In this document: positions 23,965-31,908 of the stretch, in pieces
How the letters are laid out: each line of letters opens with the position of its first letter
Position numbering within the stretch: position 1 is the stretch's first letter
Assembly: GCA_045544955.1 (NCBI GenBank)
Contig: JAZPZY010000005.1
Span: forward strand, 36,261 to 100,260
Direction of reading: 5' to 3'
From: SIG701 sp045544955
GTDB lineage: Bacteria; Bacillota; Clostridia; Oscillospirales; CAG-272
Length of the DNA: 64,000 bases
The notes under the pieces: model-generated
Seen by the model: only the letters and a program-made list of their open reading frames with translations
The model's database searches: none
What the model was told of the DNA's origin: nothing
Position numbers and translations under genes: made by a program

Positions 23965-25416
23965 ATGGACATAACCGCCCCAAAAATCGCCGCCGCGTAC
24001 CTCCGTGTATCCGACGAGCGGCAAGACGAATTCTCCCCGGACAGCCAACTGAAGCGCATCCGCGAATACTGTGACGCCAACGGCTACGAGCTGCCAAAGG
24101 AATATATCTTCTACGATGACGGCATCAGCGGCAAATCTGTGAAACGCCGCGATCAATTTCGGGATCTTATCGCCCTGGCTAAAGACAAGGAGCATCCCAT
24201 CGATGCGATCCTGGTATGGAAGTTTTCCCGATTTGCACGAAATCAAGAAGAAAGCATCGTATACAAGTCCCTCCTCCAAAAGATCGGCGTGACCGTCGTC
24301 TCCATCTCTGAGCCGCTTCCGGAAGGCCCGTTCGGCAGTCTGGTGGAACGTATCATCGAATGGATGGACGAATACTATCTTATCCGCCTGTCCGGCGAGG
24401 TAAGACGCGGTATGCTGGAGAAGGCATCCCGCGGAAAGCCTGTCACCGCTCCGGCGTTCGGTTACGATCTGCGGGACGATACGTATTACCCGAATGAGGA
24501 CGCCGACACGGTGCGTGCCGTTTTCTCCGCTTTCATCGCTGGGGATGGTATGCGGGAAATTGCCGTTCGTCTGGGTAATGCCGGCGTCCGCACACGCTTC
24601 GGAAACGTGCCTGACAACCGCTGGATCGAATACATGCTGAACAATCCGGTGTATATCGGAAAGATCCGCTGGTCAACAGAGGGCCGTACCGTTTCCAGGC
24701 GGCAATACGATGACCCGAACACGATCATTTTTGATGGACAACACGAGCCGATCATCACAGAGGACGTTTGGAACGCCGCCCAGGCACTTTTGCTGCAGCG
24801 GAAGACAAAGTACGCCAAGCATGCCAAACGTGAGCAGAAGCCGTCCACGTTCCCTCTCCGCAGTCTATTCCGATGCAGTGCCTGTGGAGCTACGCTTGTC
24901 CAGAACCAAACGAAAAGCCCGTCTCTGCAATGCCACAACTACTCCCGCGGCACATGCACGATCTCTCACAGCATCACGCAGAAAAAAGCAGAGGCCGCAC
25001 TCAGTGAGGCACTGGAGGAGTCTATCCGCACCCTCACTTTCCACGTGACGCCCAAACCGGAACTTCTCTCCTCTCCCGATAATCTGGATATAGAAAAGAG
25101 CATCGCCGCAGAGCAGAGACGTCTGCAGCGTGCCAAAGATGCGTATCAGAACGGCGTCGATACACTGGAAGAATACGCAGAAAATAAAAAAAGGATCACG
25201 AAACGCATTCGTGATCTTGAATCTCAATTAAAACCGGTTCAGCCGGTGTCTGTTCCCGCAGAAGCCTACGCCACCCGTGTCGCCGACGCTCTAAACCTTC
25301 TTCGTGATCCGGACGCTGACCCCGGCATGAAAAACAGTGTATTGCTTGAGGTTTTGGAGAAAGTGGTCTTCCATGCGGATACCCGCCAGATAGACATATA
25401 TTTCCGCCCTCTGTGA
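23965..25416 (+). CDS. Large serine recombinase, prophage integrase
   Basis: 483 residues. The ATG at 23965 has AAAGGAGG five bases before it. The resolvase domain starts AAAYLRVSDERQ with catalytic Ser16, and LVWKFSRFARN carries the conserved arginines. A recombinase domain follows (PVTAPAFGYDLRDD onward), then a zinc ribbon (FRCSACGATL ... CHNYSRGTC) and a long coiled coil (AEQRRLQRAKDAYQNG) that controls direction. Such enzymes integrate DNA at short attB sites and need a directionality factor for excision. The gene ends four bases before the truncated cotJC frame, so it sits directly at the attachment site. Confidence 0.95.
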   Translation: MDITAPKIAAAYLRVSDERQDEFSPDSQLKRIREYCDANGYELPKEYIFYDDGISGKSVKRRDQFRDLIALAKDKEHPIDAILVWKFSRFARNQEESIVYKSLLQKIGVTVVSISEPLPEGPFGSLVERIIEWMDEYYLIRLSGEVRRGMLEKASRGKPVTAPAFGYDLRDDTYYPNEDADTVRAVFSAFIAGDGMREIAVRLGNAGVRTRFGNVPDNRWIEYMLNNPVYIGKIRWSTEGRTVSRRQYDDPNTIIFDGQHEPIITEDVWNAAQALLLQRKTKYAKHAKREQKPSTFPLRSLFRCSACGATLVQNQTKSPSLQCHNYSRGTCTISHSITQKKAEAALSEALEESIRTLTFHVTPKPELLSSPDNLDIEKSIAAEQRRLQRAKDAYQNGVDTLEEYAENKKRITKRIRDLESQLKPVQPVSVPAEAYATRVADALNLLRDPDADPGMKNSVLLEVLEKVVFHADTRQIDIYFRPL

Positions 25417-25420
25417 ATCA

Positions 25421-25444
25421 TCAGCAAAAGCCATCCGGACCGCC
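25421..25444. other. Prophage-chromosome junction (att site) inside cotJC
   Basis: On the minus strand the CotJC frame reads Gly-Gly-Pro-Asp-Gly up to position 25430 and then changes to Phe-Cys-stop, where other CotJC proteins continue with Glu-Leu. The sequence on the other side is the integrase end. The crossover dinucleotide should lie within GGCGGTCCGGATGG (25444..25431). The exact core cannot be fixed without the opposite junction, which is outside the window. Confidence 0.8.
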
Positions 25445-25531
25445 AAGTTGACTGACAATGATCTGTGCGTACTTGGGATTCGGGTTTTTAATTTTTACGG
25501 GGAACTGCAATTCTTTTCTATACACCCACAT
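25421..25531 (-). pseudogene. cotJC: 5' fragment of cotJC interrupted by the prophage
   Basis: 36 codons from ATG 25531, with GGGAGG eight bases before it at the end of cotJB. The frame reads MWVYRKELQFPVKIKN, then PNPKYAQIIVSQLGGPDG, matching the start of CotJC, the manganese-catalase-type spore coat protein of Bacillus and Clostridia (MWVYEKKLQYPVK...). It ends at a TGA after only two codons of foreign sequence, at the end of the prophage. About 80 percent of the gene must lie at the other prophage end. Excision would restore it. It is listed as pseudogene for its present broken state; a conditional gene is the more interesting reading. Confidence 0.88.
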
Positions 25532-25534
25532 ATC

Positions 25535-25960
25535 TCAACCCTCCCAGGGCCAGGGCAGACGTGCCCAAAGCCATTCATTTTCGCAACGGTTACCTTCGGC
25601 CGTCAGCGGACCGTACTGTTTTTCAAATTTTTCCGCCAGTGCTTTGTAGTCATTTACCGCACAGCGATACCGGGCAAGTGCGTCGGCGTTATCCGGATGA
25701 CCGTCCAGATACAGTTCCAACTCTACCACCACGAAATACAGTGCCATCAGTTTTTCCCGCATCTGGCAAAAATCGTTCCGGTTCCAGCCGGCCGGCATCA
25801 CGCCGGTTTTTGTACCGGGCATCCGGTACCCGTCACCGCACGTACCGGCTCTCTCCCCGTCACGGAAGCAGCCGTCCGTCCGACGGGCAACACCGCCGAC
25901 ACAGCTTCGCCGTTCCGGTGAAGGATACCGGCACGCGTTTCCACGCATATTGCAAATCAT
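25535..25960 (-). CDS. cotJB: Spore coat protein CotJB
   Basis: 141 residues. The C-terminal 75 residues are clear CotJB: MREKLMALYFVVVELELYLD, then DYKALAEKFEKQYGPLT, ending in WLWARLPWPWEG. The ATG at 25960 is chosen because AGGAGGATGCGT stands before it and it overlaps the cotJA stop. This gives a 66-residue Cys/Arg-rich extension (for example RRSCVGGVARRTDGCF) before the family core. A start at the inner ATG 25762 would give the usual short form. CotJB is a spore coat component made in the mother cell with CotJA and CotJC. Confidence 0.88.
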   Translation of the reverse strand: MICNMRGNACRYPSPERRSCVGGVARRTDGCFRDGERAGTCGDGYRMPGTKTGVMPAGWNRNDFCQMREKLMALYFVVVELELYLDGHPDNADALARYRCAVNDYKALAEKFEKQYGPLTAEGNRCENEWLWARLPWPWEG

Positions 25961-26286
25961 ACGCATCCTCCTCTCGTTCCGTTGGCATCCTTAATGGGAA
26001 GATACAGATTCTGAAACAGCGTACCGTGAGCCAGTGCTTCTTCCGCACAGGAAAACACGTCGCCGAAACCCTGATAGGGAGAGGACACCATAGCCAGCGG
26101 CGAATCAGACCACTGATCTGCCGTGCCGCACGGTCTGTCCTCGGCGGGAATCTCCGCACAGTCGCAGCTGCATCCGTCCGCCACCCGGGAGCATATCTCG
26201 CGTGTGACCGTGATCGGTCCACGCATCATCATATCCGTACAGTCACCGCAGATTCGCGGCGATGCAGAATAATCGTACATTTTCAT
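25957..26286 (-). CDS. cotJA: Spore coat-associated protein CotJA
   Basis: 109 residues from ATG 26286 (an ATG two codons on is equally good). The N-terminal part is Cys- and Met-rich (SPRICGDCTDMMMRG, DGCSCDCAEI). The family core is at the C-terminus: LAMVSSPYQGFGDVFSCAEE followed by ALAHGTLFQNLYLPI, the typical 'ALxHGTLFxxLxxP' of CotJA. It is first in a coupled cotJA-cotJB-cotJC operon that in Bacillus is read by sigma-E RNA polymerase. Confidence 0.88.
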   Translation of the reverse strand: MKMYDYSASPRICGDCTDMMMRGPITVTREICSRVADGCSCDCAEIPAEDRPCGTADQWSDSPLAMVSSPYQGFGDVFSCAEEALAHGTLFQNLYLPIKDANGTRGGCV

Positions 26287-26349
26287 TCTAACAATACCTT
26301 TCCGATAATCGTCTCGACGGTGCGAAAATCCGCACTGTCTGACAGTACC

Positions 26350-26379
26350 ATCATATGTCATCTGTGCACGGATTGTGAC
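26350..26379 (-). promoter_or_regulatory. Candidate sigma-E-type promoter of the cotJ operon
   Basis: On the minus strand GTCACAAT (26379..26372) and CATATGAT (26357..26350) are 14 bases apart. This resembles the sporulation sigma-E pattern (GTCATANT, 13 to 14 bases, CATACANT) with a few mismatches. It lies about 64 bases before the cotJA start. A palindrome ACTGTCAGACAGT follows it. The assignment is by eye. Confidence 0.35.
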
Positions 26380-26399
26380 GATTCCGGAAGAAAAGAAAT

Positions 26400-26426
26400 C
26401 ACCGGCTTTGCGGTGCAAAGCCGGTG
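26400..26426 (-). terminator. Terminator after the lipoprotein gene
   Basis: An 11-base stem CACCGGCTTTG/CAAAGCCGGTG with a 5-base loop is followed on the minus strand by ATTTCTTTTCTT. It separates the lipoprotein transcript from the cotJ operon. Confidence 0.8.
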
Positions 26427-26443
26427 CCGGTGATTGTATAAAA

Positions 26444-27151
26444 TCAGTTCGCTGCGGAAACAGCAGTGATGTGGGTGTTTACACCCTCGTACCAGTAGAG
26501 GAAGCCTTCTACGTCGATCACGTCGCCCTCTTTCAGAGCGGCAACAGCCTTATAGAGGTCAGTGTCGGGAGCGGTGAGGTAGTTCTCAACGCAGAAATCG
26601 TATTTCACGCCATCCTTGGATACGGTAAGATAGATGTCCTTATCCCACTCGCTGTCCTTGTATGCGAGAGAAACTACGGTCAGACCCTTGAAAGCGACCT
26701 TCTTGTTCTGGTGGTCGATCAGCTCGTCCTTGCCGAGAAGATCGGTAGCGTCAAACGTTTCGGCAACCCATTTGCCTTCCAGGATTTCGATGGTACCGTC
26801 CATGATCTCGATTTCGCCGGCCCAAGCACCCTTGTAGCCGGTAACCTTGATCTTGGCACCCTCGGTCAGCTTAGCGGCATCTTCCTCAGAGCACTTTGCT
26901 TCATAGATAAAGTATGCACCGTCGGGATCCTGTGCGTACACGGTGACAACACCCTGTCCGTCCTTTTCCCACCATGCCTGGTGACCCTGTACGTACGCCT
27001 CGATGACTACTTCAGCGTCCATTTCAGCGGCCATGTACTCTTCGTAGGTCATAACGCCTTCGGACTTAGCGTTCACGTCTGCCTCTTTGTCGCATGCAAC
27101 AAGGCCGCAGAGCATTACGAGCGCCAGTGCCATTACCAAAATTTTCTTCAT
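26444..27151 (-). CDS. Secreted lipoprotein with OB-fold-like repeats
   Basis: 235 residues. The ATG at 27151 has GGAGG ahead. A lipoprotein signal (MKKILVMALALVMLCGLVAC) ends at Cys20, so the protein would be anchored on the outer face of the membrane. The mature part has two similar modules with a VVIEAYVQGHQAW ... GAKIKVTGYKG and VAFKGLTVVS ... GDVIDVEGFLYWYEG pattern. This is the nucleic-acid-binding-like OB fold found in gut Firmicute lipoproteins of unknown role. It has its own promoter. Confidence 0.75.
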   Translation of the reverse strand: MKKILVMALALVMLCGLVACDKEADVNAKSEGVMTYEEYMAAEMDAEVVIEAYVQGHQAWWEKDGQGVVTVYAQDPDGAYFIYEAKCSEEDAAKLTEGAKIKVTGYKGAWAGEIEIMDGTIEILEGKWVAETFDATDLLGKDELIDHQNKKVAFKGLTVVSLAYKDSEWDKDIYLTVSKDGVKYDFCVENYLTAPDTDLYKAVAALKEGDVIDVEGFLYWYEGVNTHITAVSAAN

Positions 27152-27193
27152 TAGTTTGTTCCTCCGTAATTTAGTTTGGTAAAGTGCTGTACT

Positions 27194-27222
27194 ATTATAC
27201 AACACTTCCGGCAATAAATCAA
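27194..27222 (-). promoter_or_regulatory. Promoter of the lipoprotein gene
   Basis: TTGATT, a 17-base spacer and TATAAT on the minus strand, with GGAGG and the ATG about 45 bases downstream. Its -35 box overlaps the stop of the solute-binding gene. Confidence 0.7.
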
Positions 27223-28847
27223 TGCCTATTTTGGATTTTTTTGTTTTTTCTTCGTTTAATTTTTTCCGTGAGCAGATACAGCAGAATCAGTATCCAGAGC
27301 CCGCCCAGCATACCGAGAAGAAGTACCGCCGTTGCAGGCAGGGGACCCAGGTCATTTCCACTGCCGGCAGCATCCCGCCGGGCGGTGATCTGATCCAGTC
27401 GGTAAAGGGACGTCACGTCTTTATACAGATCCGCCACGTACGCATCATCCACGGTCTGCTTCCGACGCACGGATTTGGTCGTATTCTCGATCAGCTGTCC
27501 GGCGGCGTTCCGTAGGGATGCCGAACCGTTGAACACAGAGGTAACGAAGGTCTGCTCCACATTCTCCAATAAGAGTTCGGACGCTTTTATCTTTACGCCG
27601 TAATGCAGATCGTTATCCGTGCCGCCGGCGGCAAGATAGTCTTTATACGTATCCGTATTCTGTGCTTTAGTGGTTACGGGAACGTATCCCTCCGTCTGTG
27701 CGTATGCGATCTGTACCTCATCCGTCAAAAGATACTGGGCAAACAGCCAGGAAGCCATAACCTCCTGGGGATCGCTCTTATTGAACACACATACGGACGG
27801 TCCCTGAGAGATCATCACCGGATTCTCCGGATCGTACTGGGGAATGGGCATAACCGCCGTCTCAAACTGCACCAGATTCTCCTCCGGTATATCGATAAGC
27901 GGTGCTTCCGCACCCATCCAGGTGGCACCCGCAGTGGAATCCACGGCAAAAATGCACTGGCCTGCGTTCAGAAAGTTCGCCGGATAGCCGACGATCTTGA
28001 ACGTACAGAAAGCTCCGCTTTTGGCGTGCTCTGCCACAGTATGGAGAATCTCTTCGGTAGTTTCGTTGAAGATGCCGACGGTGCCGTCATCTGTGGAATA
28101 GGGGGCACCCTTCTGCCGCAGCATCTGGATCATCATATTATCCGTGGATTTATAGATAAACGGGAACAGCACCTTCTGTCTATTCACGAGGAAATTGCCG
28201 TCTGCATCCTTTTTCAGAGCCGCCTCGGATACCTCCCATACGAAATCCCAGGTAAGCACGTCGGGAAGCGTAAAGCCCAGTGCCTCCACGTACGTTTTGT
28301 TTACGTAACACGCCTCGGTGGAACGCATATACGGCATGGCGTAATGTGCACCGTTCAGGTAGCATTCGGATAAAAACTTGGGAACGATCTCCTCTTTTGC
28401 AGGAGAATCAAACCGCACCTCACTGCCGCCCAGACCGTATTTTTCGTGGTCAAACAAAGCATCCAGCGGCACGACCGTTTCCGCACCGGTAAGGTAAGTG
28501 GCAATATGATCCGGATAGGTGATGCACACGTTAGGCGTGGTCCCTGTAGAAATATTAGTAATTACGTCATTGTATATATTGCCGTAATCCGTATACAGAC
28601 GCAGATTGACCGTGATATTGGGATAAAGAGCCATGAAATCCTCAATGGCCTTACGGTAAATGGCCACTTGGGTTTTATTGGTATCGTTTTTTGCCCAGAA
28701 GGAGATCTCATAGGTGCGGGACGTATCAAACATGTCCGGCATTTCAAAGGGTGCGTACCCCTGAGAGCCGTGGCATCCCGTCAACAGTACGGAAGAAAGC
28801 GCTAACGTGAAAAGCAGAAGCACGGCAAGAAAGCGGCGGTTTCTCAT
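27219..28847 (-). CDS. ABC sugar transporter solute-binding lipoprotein with C-terminal membrane anchor
   Basis: 542 residues, longer than the usual 420 to 450. A lipobox LLTGC closes the signal peptide near residue 25. The family-1 extracellular binding fold is evident (YEISFWAKNDTNKTQVAIYR, then SGTTPNV-like and DHIATYLTGAE segments). After residue 500 a second hydrophobic segment follows (AVLLLGMLGGLWILILLYLL) with a basic tail, which would cross the membrane. A lipid anchor plus a C-terminal helix is unusual. The gene is last in the transporter operon and overlaps the permease gene by four bases. Substrate is probably an oligosaccharide. Confidence 0.9.
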   Translation of the reverse strand: MRNRRFLAVLLLFTLALSSVLLTGCHGSQGYAPFEMPDMFDTSRTYEISFWAKNDTNKTQVAIYRKAIEDFMALYPNITVNLRLYTDYGNIYNDVITNISTGTTPNVCITYPDHIATYLTGAETVVPLDALFDHEKYGLGGSEVRFDSPAKEEIVPKFLSECYLNGAHYAMPYMRSTEACYVNKTYVEALGFTLPDVLTWDFVWEVSEAALKKDADGNFLVNRQKVLFPFIYKSTDNMMIQMLRQKGAPYSTDDGTVGIFNETTEEILHTVAEHAKSGAFCTFKIVGYPANFLNAGQCIFAVDSTAGATWMGAEAPLIDIPEENLVQFETAVMPIPQYDPENPVMISQGPSVCVFNKSDPQEVMASWLFAQYLLTDEVQIAYAQTEGYVPVTTKAQNTDTYKDYLAAGGTDNDLHYGVKIKASELLLENVEQTFVTSVFNGSASLRNAAGQLIENTTKSVRRKQTVDDAYVADLYKDVTSLYRLDQITARRDAAGSGNDLGPLPATAVLLLGMLGGLWILILLYLLTEKIKRRKNKKIQNRH

Positions 28848-29719
28848 CCCTTCGTACCTCCCCGGGACACGCCCTCCATGATCTTTTTGCGGAAAAGCAA
28901 GAACAGAATGATCAGCGGAACGGAAATAGCCACTACCGCCGCCATCATCGCAGGAATGTTCTCCCGGCCGAATCCGCTTTCGCGAATGGTCTGGATACCG
29001 TTGGAAACAAGAAAATAGGCTTCCTCATCCGTTACCAGCCGCGGCCACACGTAAGAGTTCCAGCACTCGATCACCTTCAGAATAGTAATGGTGACGATGG
29101 TGGGCTTGCAAATGGGGATCAGCACCTTCCACAGATATTTGAAATCGGAAGTGCCGTCCACCTTGGCGGCATAGTACAACTCGCTTGGAATCTGTGCGAA
29201 ATTCTCTTTCAGAAGATAAATGTAAAATACCGACGTAACCGAAGGCAGGATGAGACCGGCAAAGGTGTTGCGGAGATCCAGATTGGTAACGGTAACGTAG
29301 TTGGTGATCACCACAAGCTCGGTGGGTATCATCATAAGGGAAAGAAACAGCGTAAACAGCAGATCCTTTCCCGGGAACTGCAGCAGGGCAAAGGCGAACG
29401 CCGCCAGCACCGTCACAAGCAGCATAAGCGCAGTAGTGATCACGGTAAAGATCAGCGTATTGAGAAAATAATCCGCCAGCGGCACCGAGGTAAACGCACT
29501 CACGTAGTTTTCAAGCGTAGGGTTAGGCGTGAACAGCTTCGGGATATACTCCGCATTGTACGCACCGTAGCTTTTGACGGAGGTAAGAAGCATCCAGTAA
29601 AAGGGGAACAGAACCGTAATACCCCATATACCGAGAAAGAAATAAGTAACCGCCGTCAGCACCTTTTTCCGTACGGCCGCTGACCGTTCGATCTTTTCAA
29701 AATTCGTATGTTTTTCCAT
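28844..29719 (-). CDS. ABC sugar permease, UgpE/MalG-type
   Basis: 291 residues with about six membrane helices. The N-terminal LGIWGITVLFPFYWMLLTSV is typical of CUT1 permeases. The cytoplasmic EAA loop that docks onto the ATPase is YYAAKVDGTSDFKYLWKVLI near residue 190. It pairs with the UgpA-type permease directly upstream. Confidence 0.92.
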   Translation of the reverse strand: MEKHTNFEKIERSAAVRKKVLTAVTYFFLGIWGITVLFPFYWMLLTSVKSYGAYNAEYIPKLFTPNPTLENYVSAFTSVPLADYFLNTLIFTVITTALMLLVTVLAAFAFALLQFPGKDLLFTLFLSLMMIPTELVVITNYVTVTNLDLRNTFAGLILPSVTSVFYIYLLKENFAQIPSELYYAAKVDGTSDFKYLWKVLIPICKPTIVTITILKVIECWNSYVWPRLVTDEEAYFLVSNGIQTIRESGFGRENIPAMMAAVVAISVPLIILFLLFRKKIMEGVSRGGTKG

Positions 29720-29729
29720 CGGTGCCTCC

Positions 29730-30620
29730 TCAGTAGTGTACGTGCTTTTTGCTCACCAGCAGATTGATGCAGGTGATGGTCAGCACGATGGCAAACAGGA
29801 TGATGGCGGCGGCAGACGCATAGGACGGATATCCGCCGCTGTCGCCGTACAGCATATCGTACACGTAGCCAACGATGGTATTCATCTCGGCCGCATTCAG
29901 ATCCGTACCGAACAGAGCTACCGCATCGCTGTACGCCTTGAACGCACCGATAAAGCCGGTAATCACCAGATAAAAAATGGACGGGGAGATCATAGGCAGG
30001 GTGATTTTCGTGAAAATACGGAGCCGGGAGGTGCCATCCACCTTGGCGGCCTTATAGTAGTCGTCGTTCACCGATGCCAAAGCACTGGTCAGAATCAGTA
30101 TCTTAAAGGGCATGACCACCCATATCGTATAAAAGCAAAGCACGAACATCTTCGCCCAGTACGGTCCGTCAATGAAATCCACGGCTTCGCCGCCGAACAT
30201 CTGGATCACAAGGTTGGCAAACCCGTCCGAATAAGGCGTTTTCTGAAACAGGATCATGAACACAAGGCCCACCGCCAGCGTATTGGTAACATACGGCAGG
30301 AAATACACCGTCTGAAACAGCTCTCTGAGCTTTTTGATGGAATTGAGCCCCACGGAAATCAAAAGGGCAATACCGGTGGACAGCGGCACGGTGATCATTA
30401 CCAGAATCAGCGTATTCTTCACTGCCATAAGAAAATAGGGATCGTGCAGAACGTAGGAATAGTTGAACGTGCCCACGCCCTTATAGGTCTGGGATGCGAA
30501 ATTGTACCCTTCTTCAAAGGAGTAAATAAACACGTCCACGAGGGGATACACCATAAACGCCGCGAGAAACAGGATCGCCGGCAGAAGATACAAATAGGCT
30601 TTATAATTTTTTTCTTCCAT
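29730..30620 (-). CDS. ABC sugar permease, UgpA/MalF-type
   Basis: 296 residues from ATG 30620; the longer frame upstream overlaps the ATPase gene and lacks a signal. The first helix YLYLLPAILFLAAFMVYPLV is the usual UgpA start, and the EAA loop reads YYKAAKVDGTSRLRIFTKIT near residue 200. With its partner it forms the membrane channel of a carbohydrate importer. Confidence 0.92.
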   Translation of the reverse strand: MEEKNYKAYLYLLPAILFLAAFMVYPLVDVFIYSFEEGYNFASQTYKGVGTFNYSYVLHDPYFLMAVKNTLILVMITVPLSTGIALLISVGLNSIKKLRELFQTVYFLPYVTNTLAVGLVFMILFQKTPYSDGFANLVIQMFGGEAVDFIDGPYWAKMFVLCFYTIWVVMPFKILILTSALASVNDDYYKAAKVDGTSRLRIFTKITLPMISPSIFYLVITGFIGAFKAYSDAVALFGTDLNAAEMNTIVGYVYDMLYGDSGGYPSYASAAAIILFAIVLTITCINLLVSKKHVHY

Positions 30621-30630
30621 CTGCTGCTCC

Positions 30631-31734
30631 TTATTCCGCCTCCGGACGCAGGCGTGCACCGGTTTCCTTGTCGAACACGAACACCTTGCCGGGGAGAAGA
30701 TCAAATCGAACACAAGTGCCGCTGATCTCTTTCATGTTCTCCGCACGGATAATGGCACGGACGGAATCGCTCTCGCAAAACGGATGGGTTCCTACCACGC
30801 TTATATCCCGTCCCATTACCTCCACACGGACGAGTCCGCACCCGAACGCACCCTTTTCCGCAAGGACAAATCCCTCGGGACGGATGGCAACGGATACCGG
30901 TCTGTCACAGATGCCCTTTGCCGGAAGAATCGCCTCATCGCCTACGTACACCTGACCGTCCCGTACCGTGCCGTCAAACACGTTGATAGGCGGCGTACCC
31001 AAAAACTTTGCCACGAACAGATTCACCGAATCGTCATAGACAGCCTGAGGCTCGCCGATCTGCTGCACCACGCCCTCTTTCATTACGATGATCTGATCGG
31101 AAATGCTCATGGCTTCTTCCTGATCGTGGGTAACGAACACGGTGGTGATTCCGGTTTCTCTTTGAATACGGCGGATCTCCTCCCGGGTCTGGAGACGGAG
31201 CCGGGCATCCAGATTGGACAAGGGCTCATCCAGAAGAAGGATCCGAGGCATTTTCACAAGAGCCCGGGCAATGGCTACGCGCTGCTGCTGACCGCCGGAC
31301 AGCTCGCTGGGCTTTCTGTCCATGAGCTGCTCGATCTGCACAAGCTTTGCCGCTTCAAACGCCTTCTCGTGCATTTCTTCTTTGGACAGGCGGTCCTTTC
31401 CTTTCAGGTTCTGCAGCGGAAACAGAATATTCTGCAGAACGGTCAGGTGCGGATACAGAGCGTAATTCTGGAACACCAGTCCCACGCCCCGGTGCTCCGG
31501 CGGCAGATCCGTCACGTCGTCGTCGCCAAAGAAGATCTTGCCGGCCGTGGGCTTCTGCAAACCGCTGAGCAGATGGAGCGTCGTGCTTTTTCCGCAGCCG
31601 GAAGGGCCCAAAAGGCCGATCAGTTTTCCGTCCGGGATCTCAAAAGAAAAATCGCTGACCGCCACCACTTCCCCGCCGGCCTTTTTATTCCGGTTGGGAA
31701 ATTTCTTCGTCAGATTTGAAAGTACCACTTTCAT
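30631..31734 (-). CDS. ABC sugar transporter ATPase (MsmK/UgpC-type)
   Basis: 367 residues. Walker A is GLLGPSGCGKST, the Q-loop region is VFQNYALYPHLTV, the signature is LSGGQQQRVAIARAL, Walker B is ILLLDEPLSNLDARL and the switch is VFVTHDQEEAMS. A C-terminal TOBE domain of the MalK type begins around VSVAIRPEGF and would allow regulation. Start ATG 31734 is assumed; a GTG twelve codons earlier (31770) is also possible. Being first in the operon while the binding protein is last is less usual. Confidence 0.93.
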   Translation of the reverse strand: MKVVLSNLTKKFPNRNKKAGGEVVAVSDFSFEIPDGKLIGLLGPSGCGKSTTLHLLSGLQKPTAGKIFFGDDDVTDLPPEHRGVGLVFQNYALYPHLTVLQNILFPLQNLKGKDRLSKEEMHEKAFEAAKLVQIEQLMDRKPSELSGGQQQRVAIARALVKMPRILLLDEPLSNLDARLRLQTREEIRRIQRETGITTVFVTHDQEEAMSISDQIIVMKEGVVQQIGEPQAVYDDSVNLFVAKFLGTPPINVFDGTVRDGQVYVGDEAILPAKGICDRPVSVAIRPEGFVLAEKGAFGCGLVRVEVMGRDISVVGTHPFCESDSVRAIIRAENMKEISGTCVRFDLLPGKVFVFDKETGARLRPEAE

Positions 31735-31805
31735 TTTTGCTTTTACCGTCTCTTTCTTAAAGAGGGACACCGCCGGGCGGTTCCCTTACGTATTCCTTTT
31801 GTAAT

Positions 31806-31834
31806 ATTATAGTCATTTTTCCATCTGTTTTCAA
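31806..31834 (-). promoter_or_regulatory. Promoter of the ABC sugar transporter operon
   Basis: TTGAAA, a 17-base spacer and TATAAT on the minus strand, about 70 bases before the ATPase start. It is well placed to drive the four transporter genes. Confidence 0.75.
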
Positions 31835-31875
31835 GCCATATTTCATAATTCTGCAAAATATCTCTCCGGCAAAAC

Positions 31876-31901
31876 AAAAAGCGATCTTTCGATCGCTTTT
31901 T
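31876..31901 (-). terminator. Terminator after the creatininase-family gene
   Basis: AAAAAGCGATC/GATCGCTTTTT stem with a four-base loop, seven bases after the stop codon. The A and T tracts make it work in both directions. Confidence 0.85.
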
Positions 31902-31908
31902 GCACGGA

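Noticed and set aside
25448..26433. Plus-strand open frames across the cotJ region
   Set aside because: The minus-strand frames carry clear CotJA, CotJB and CotJC sequence and ribosome binding sites; the plus-strand frames do not.
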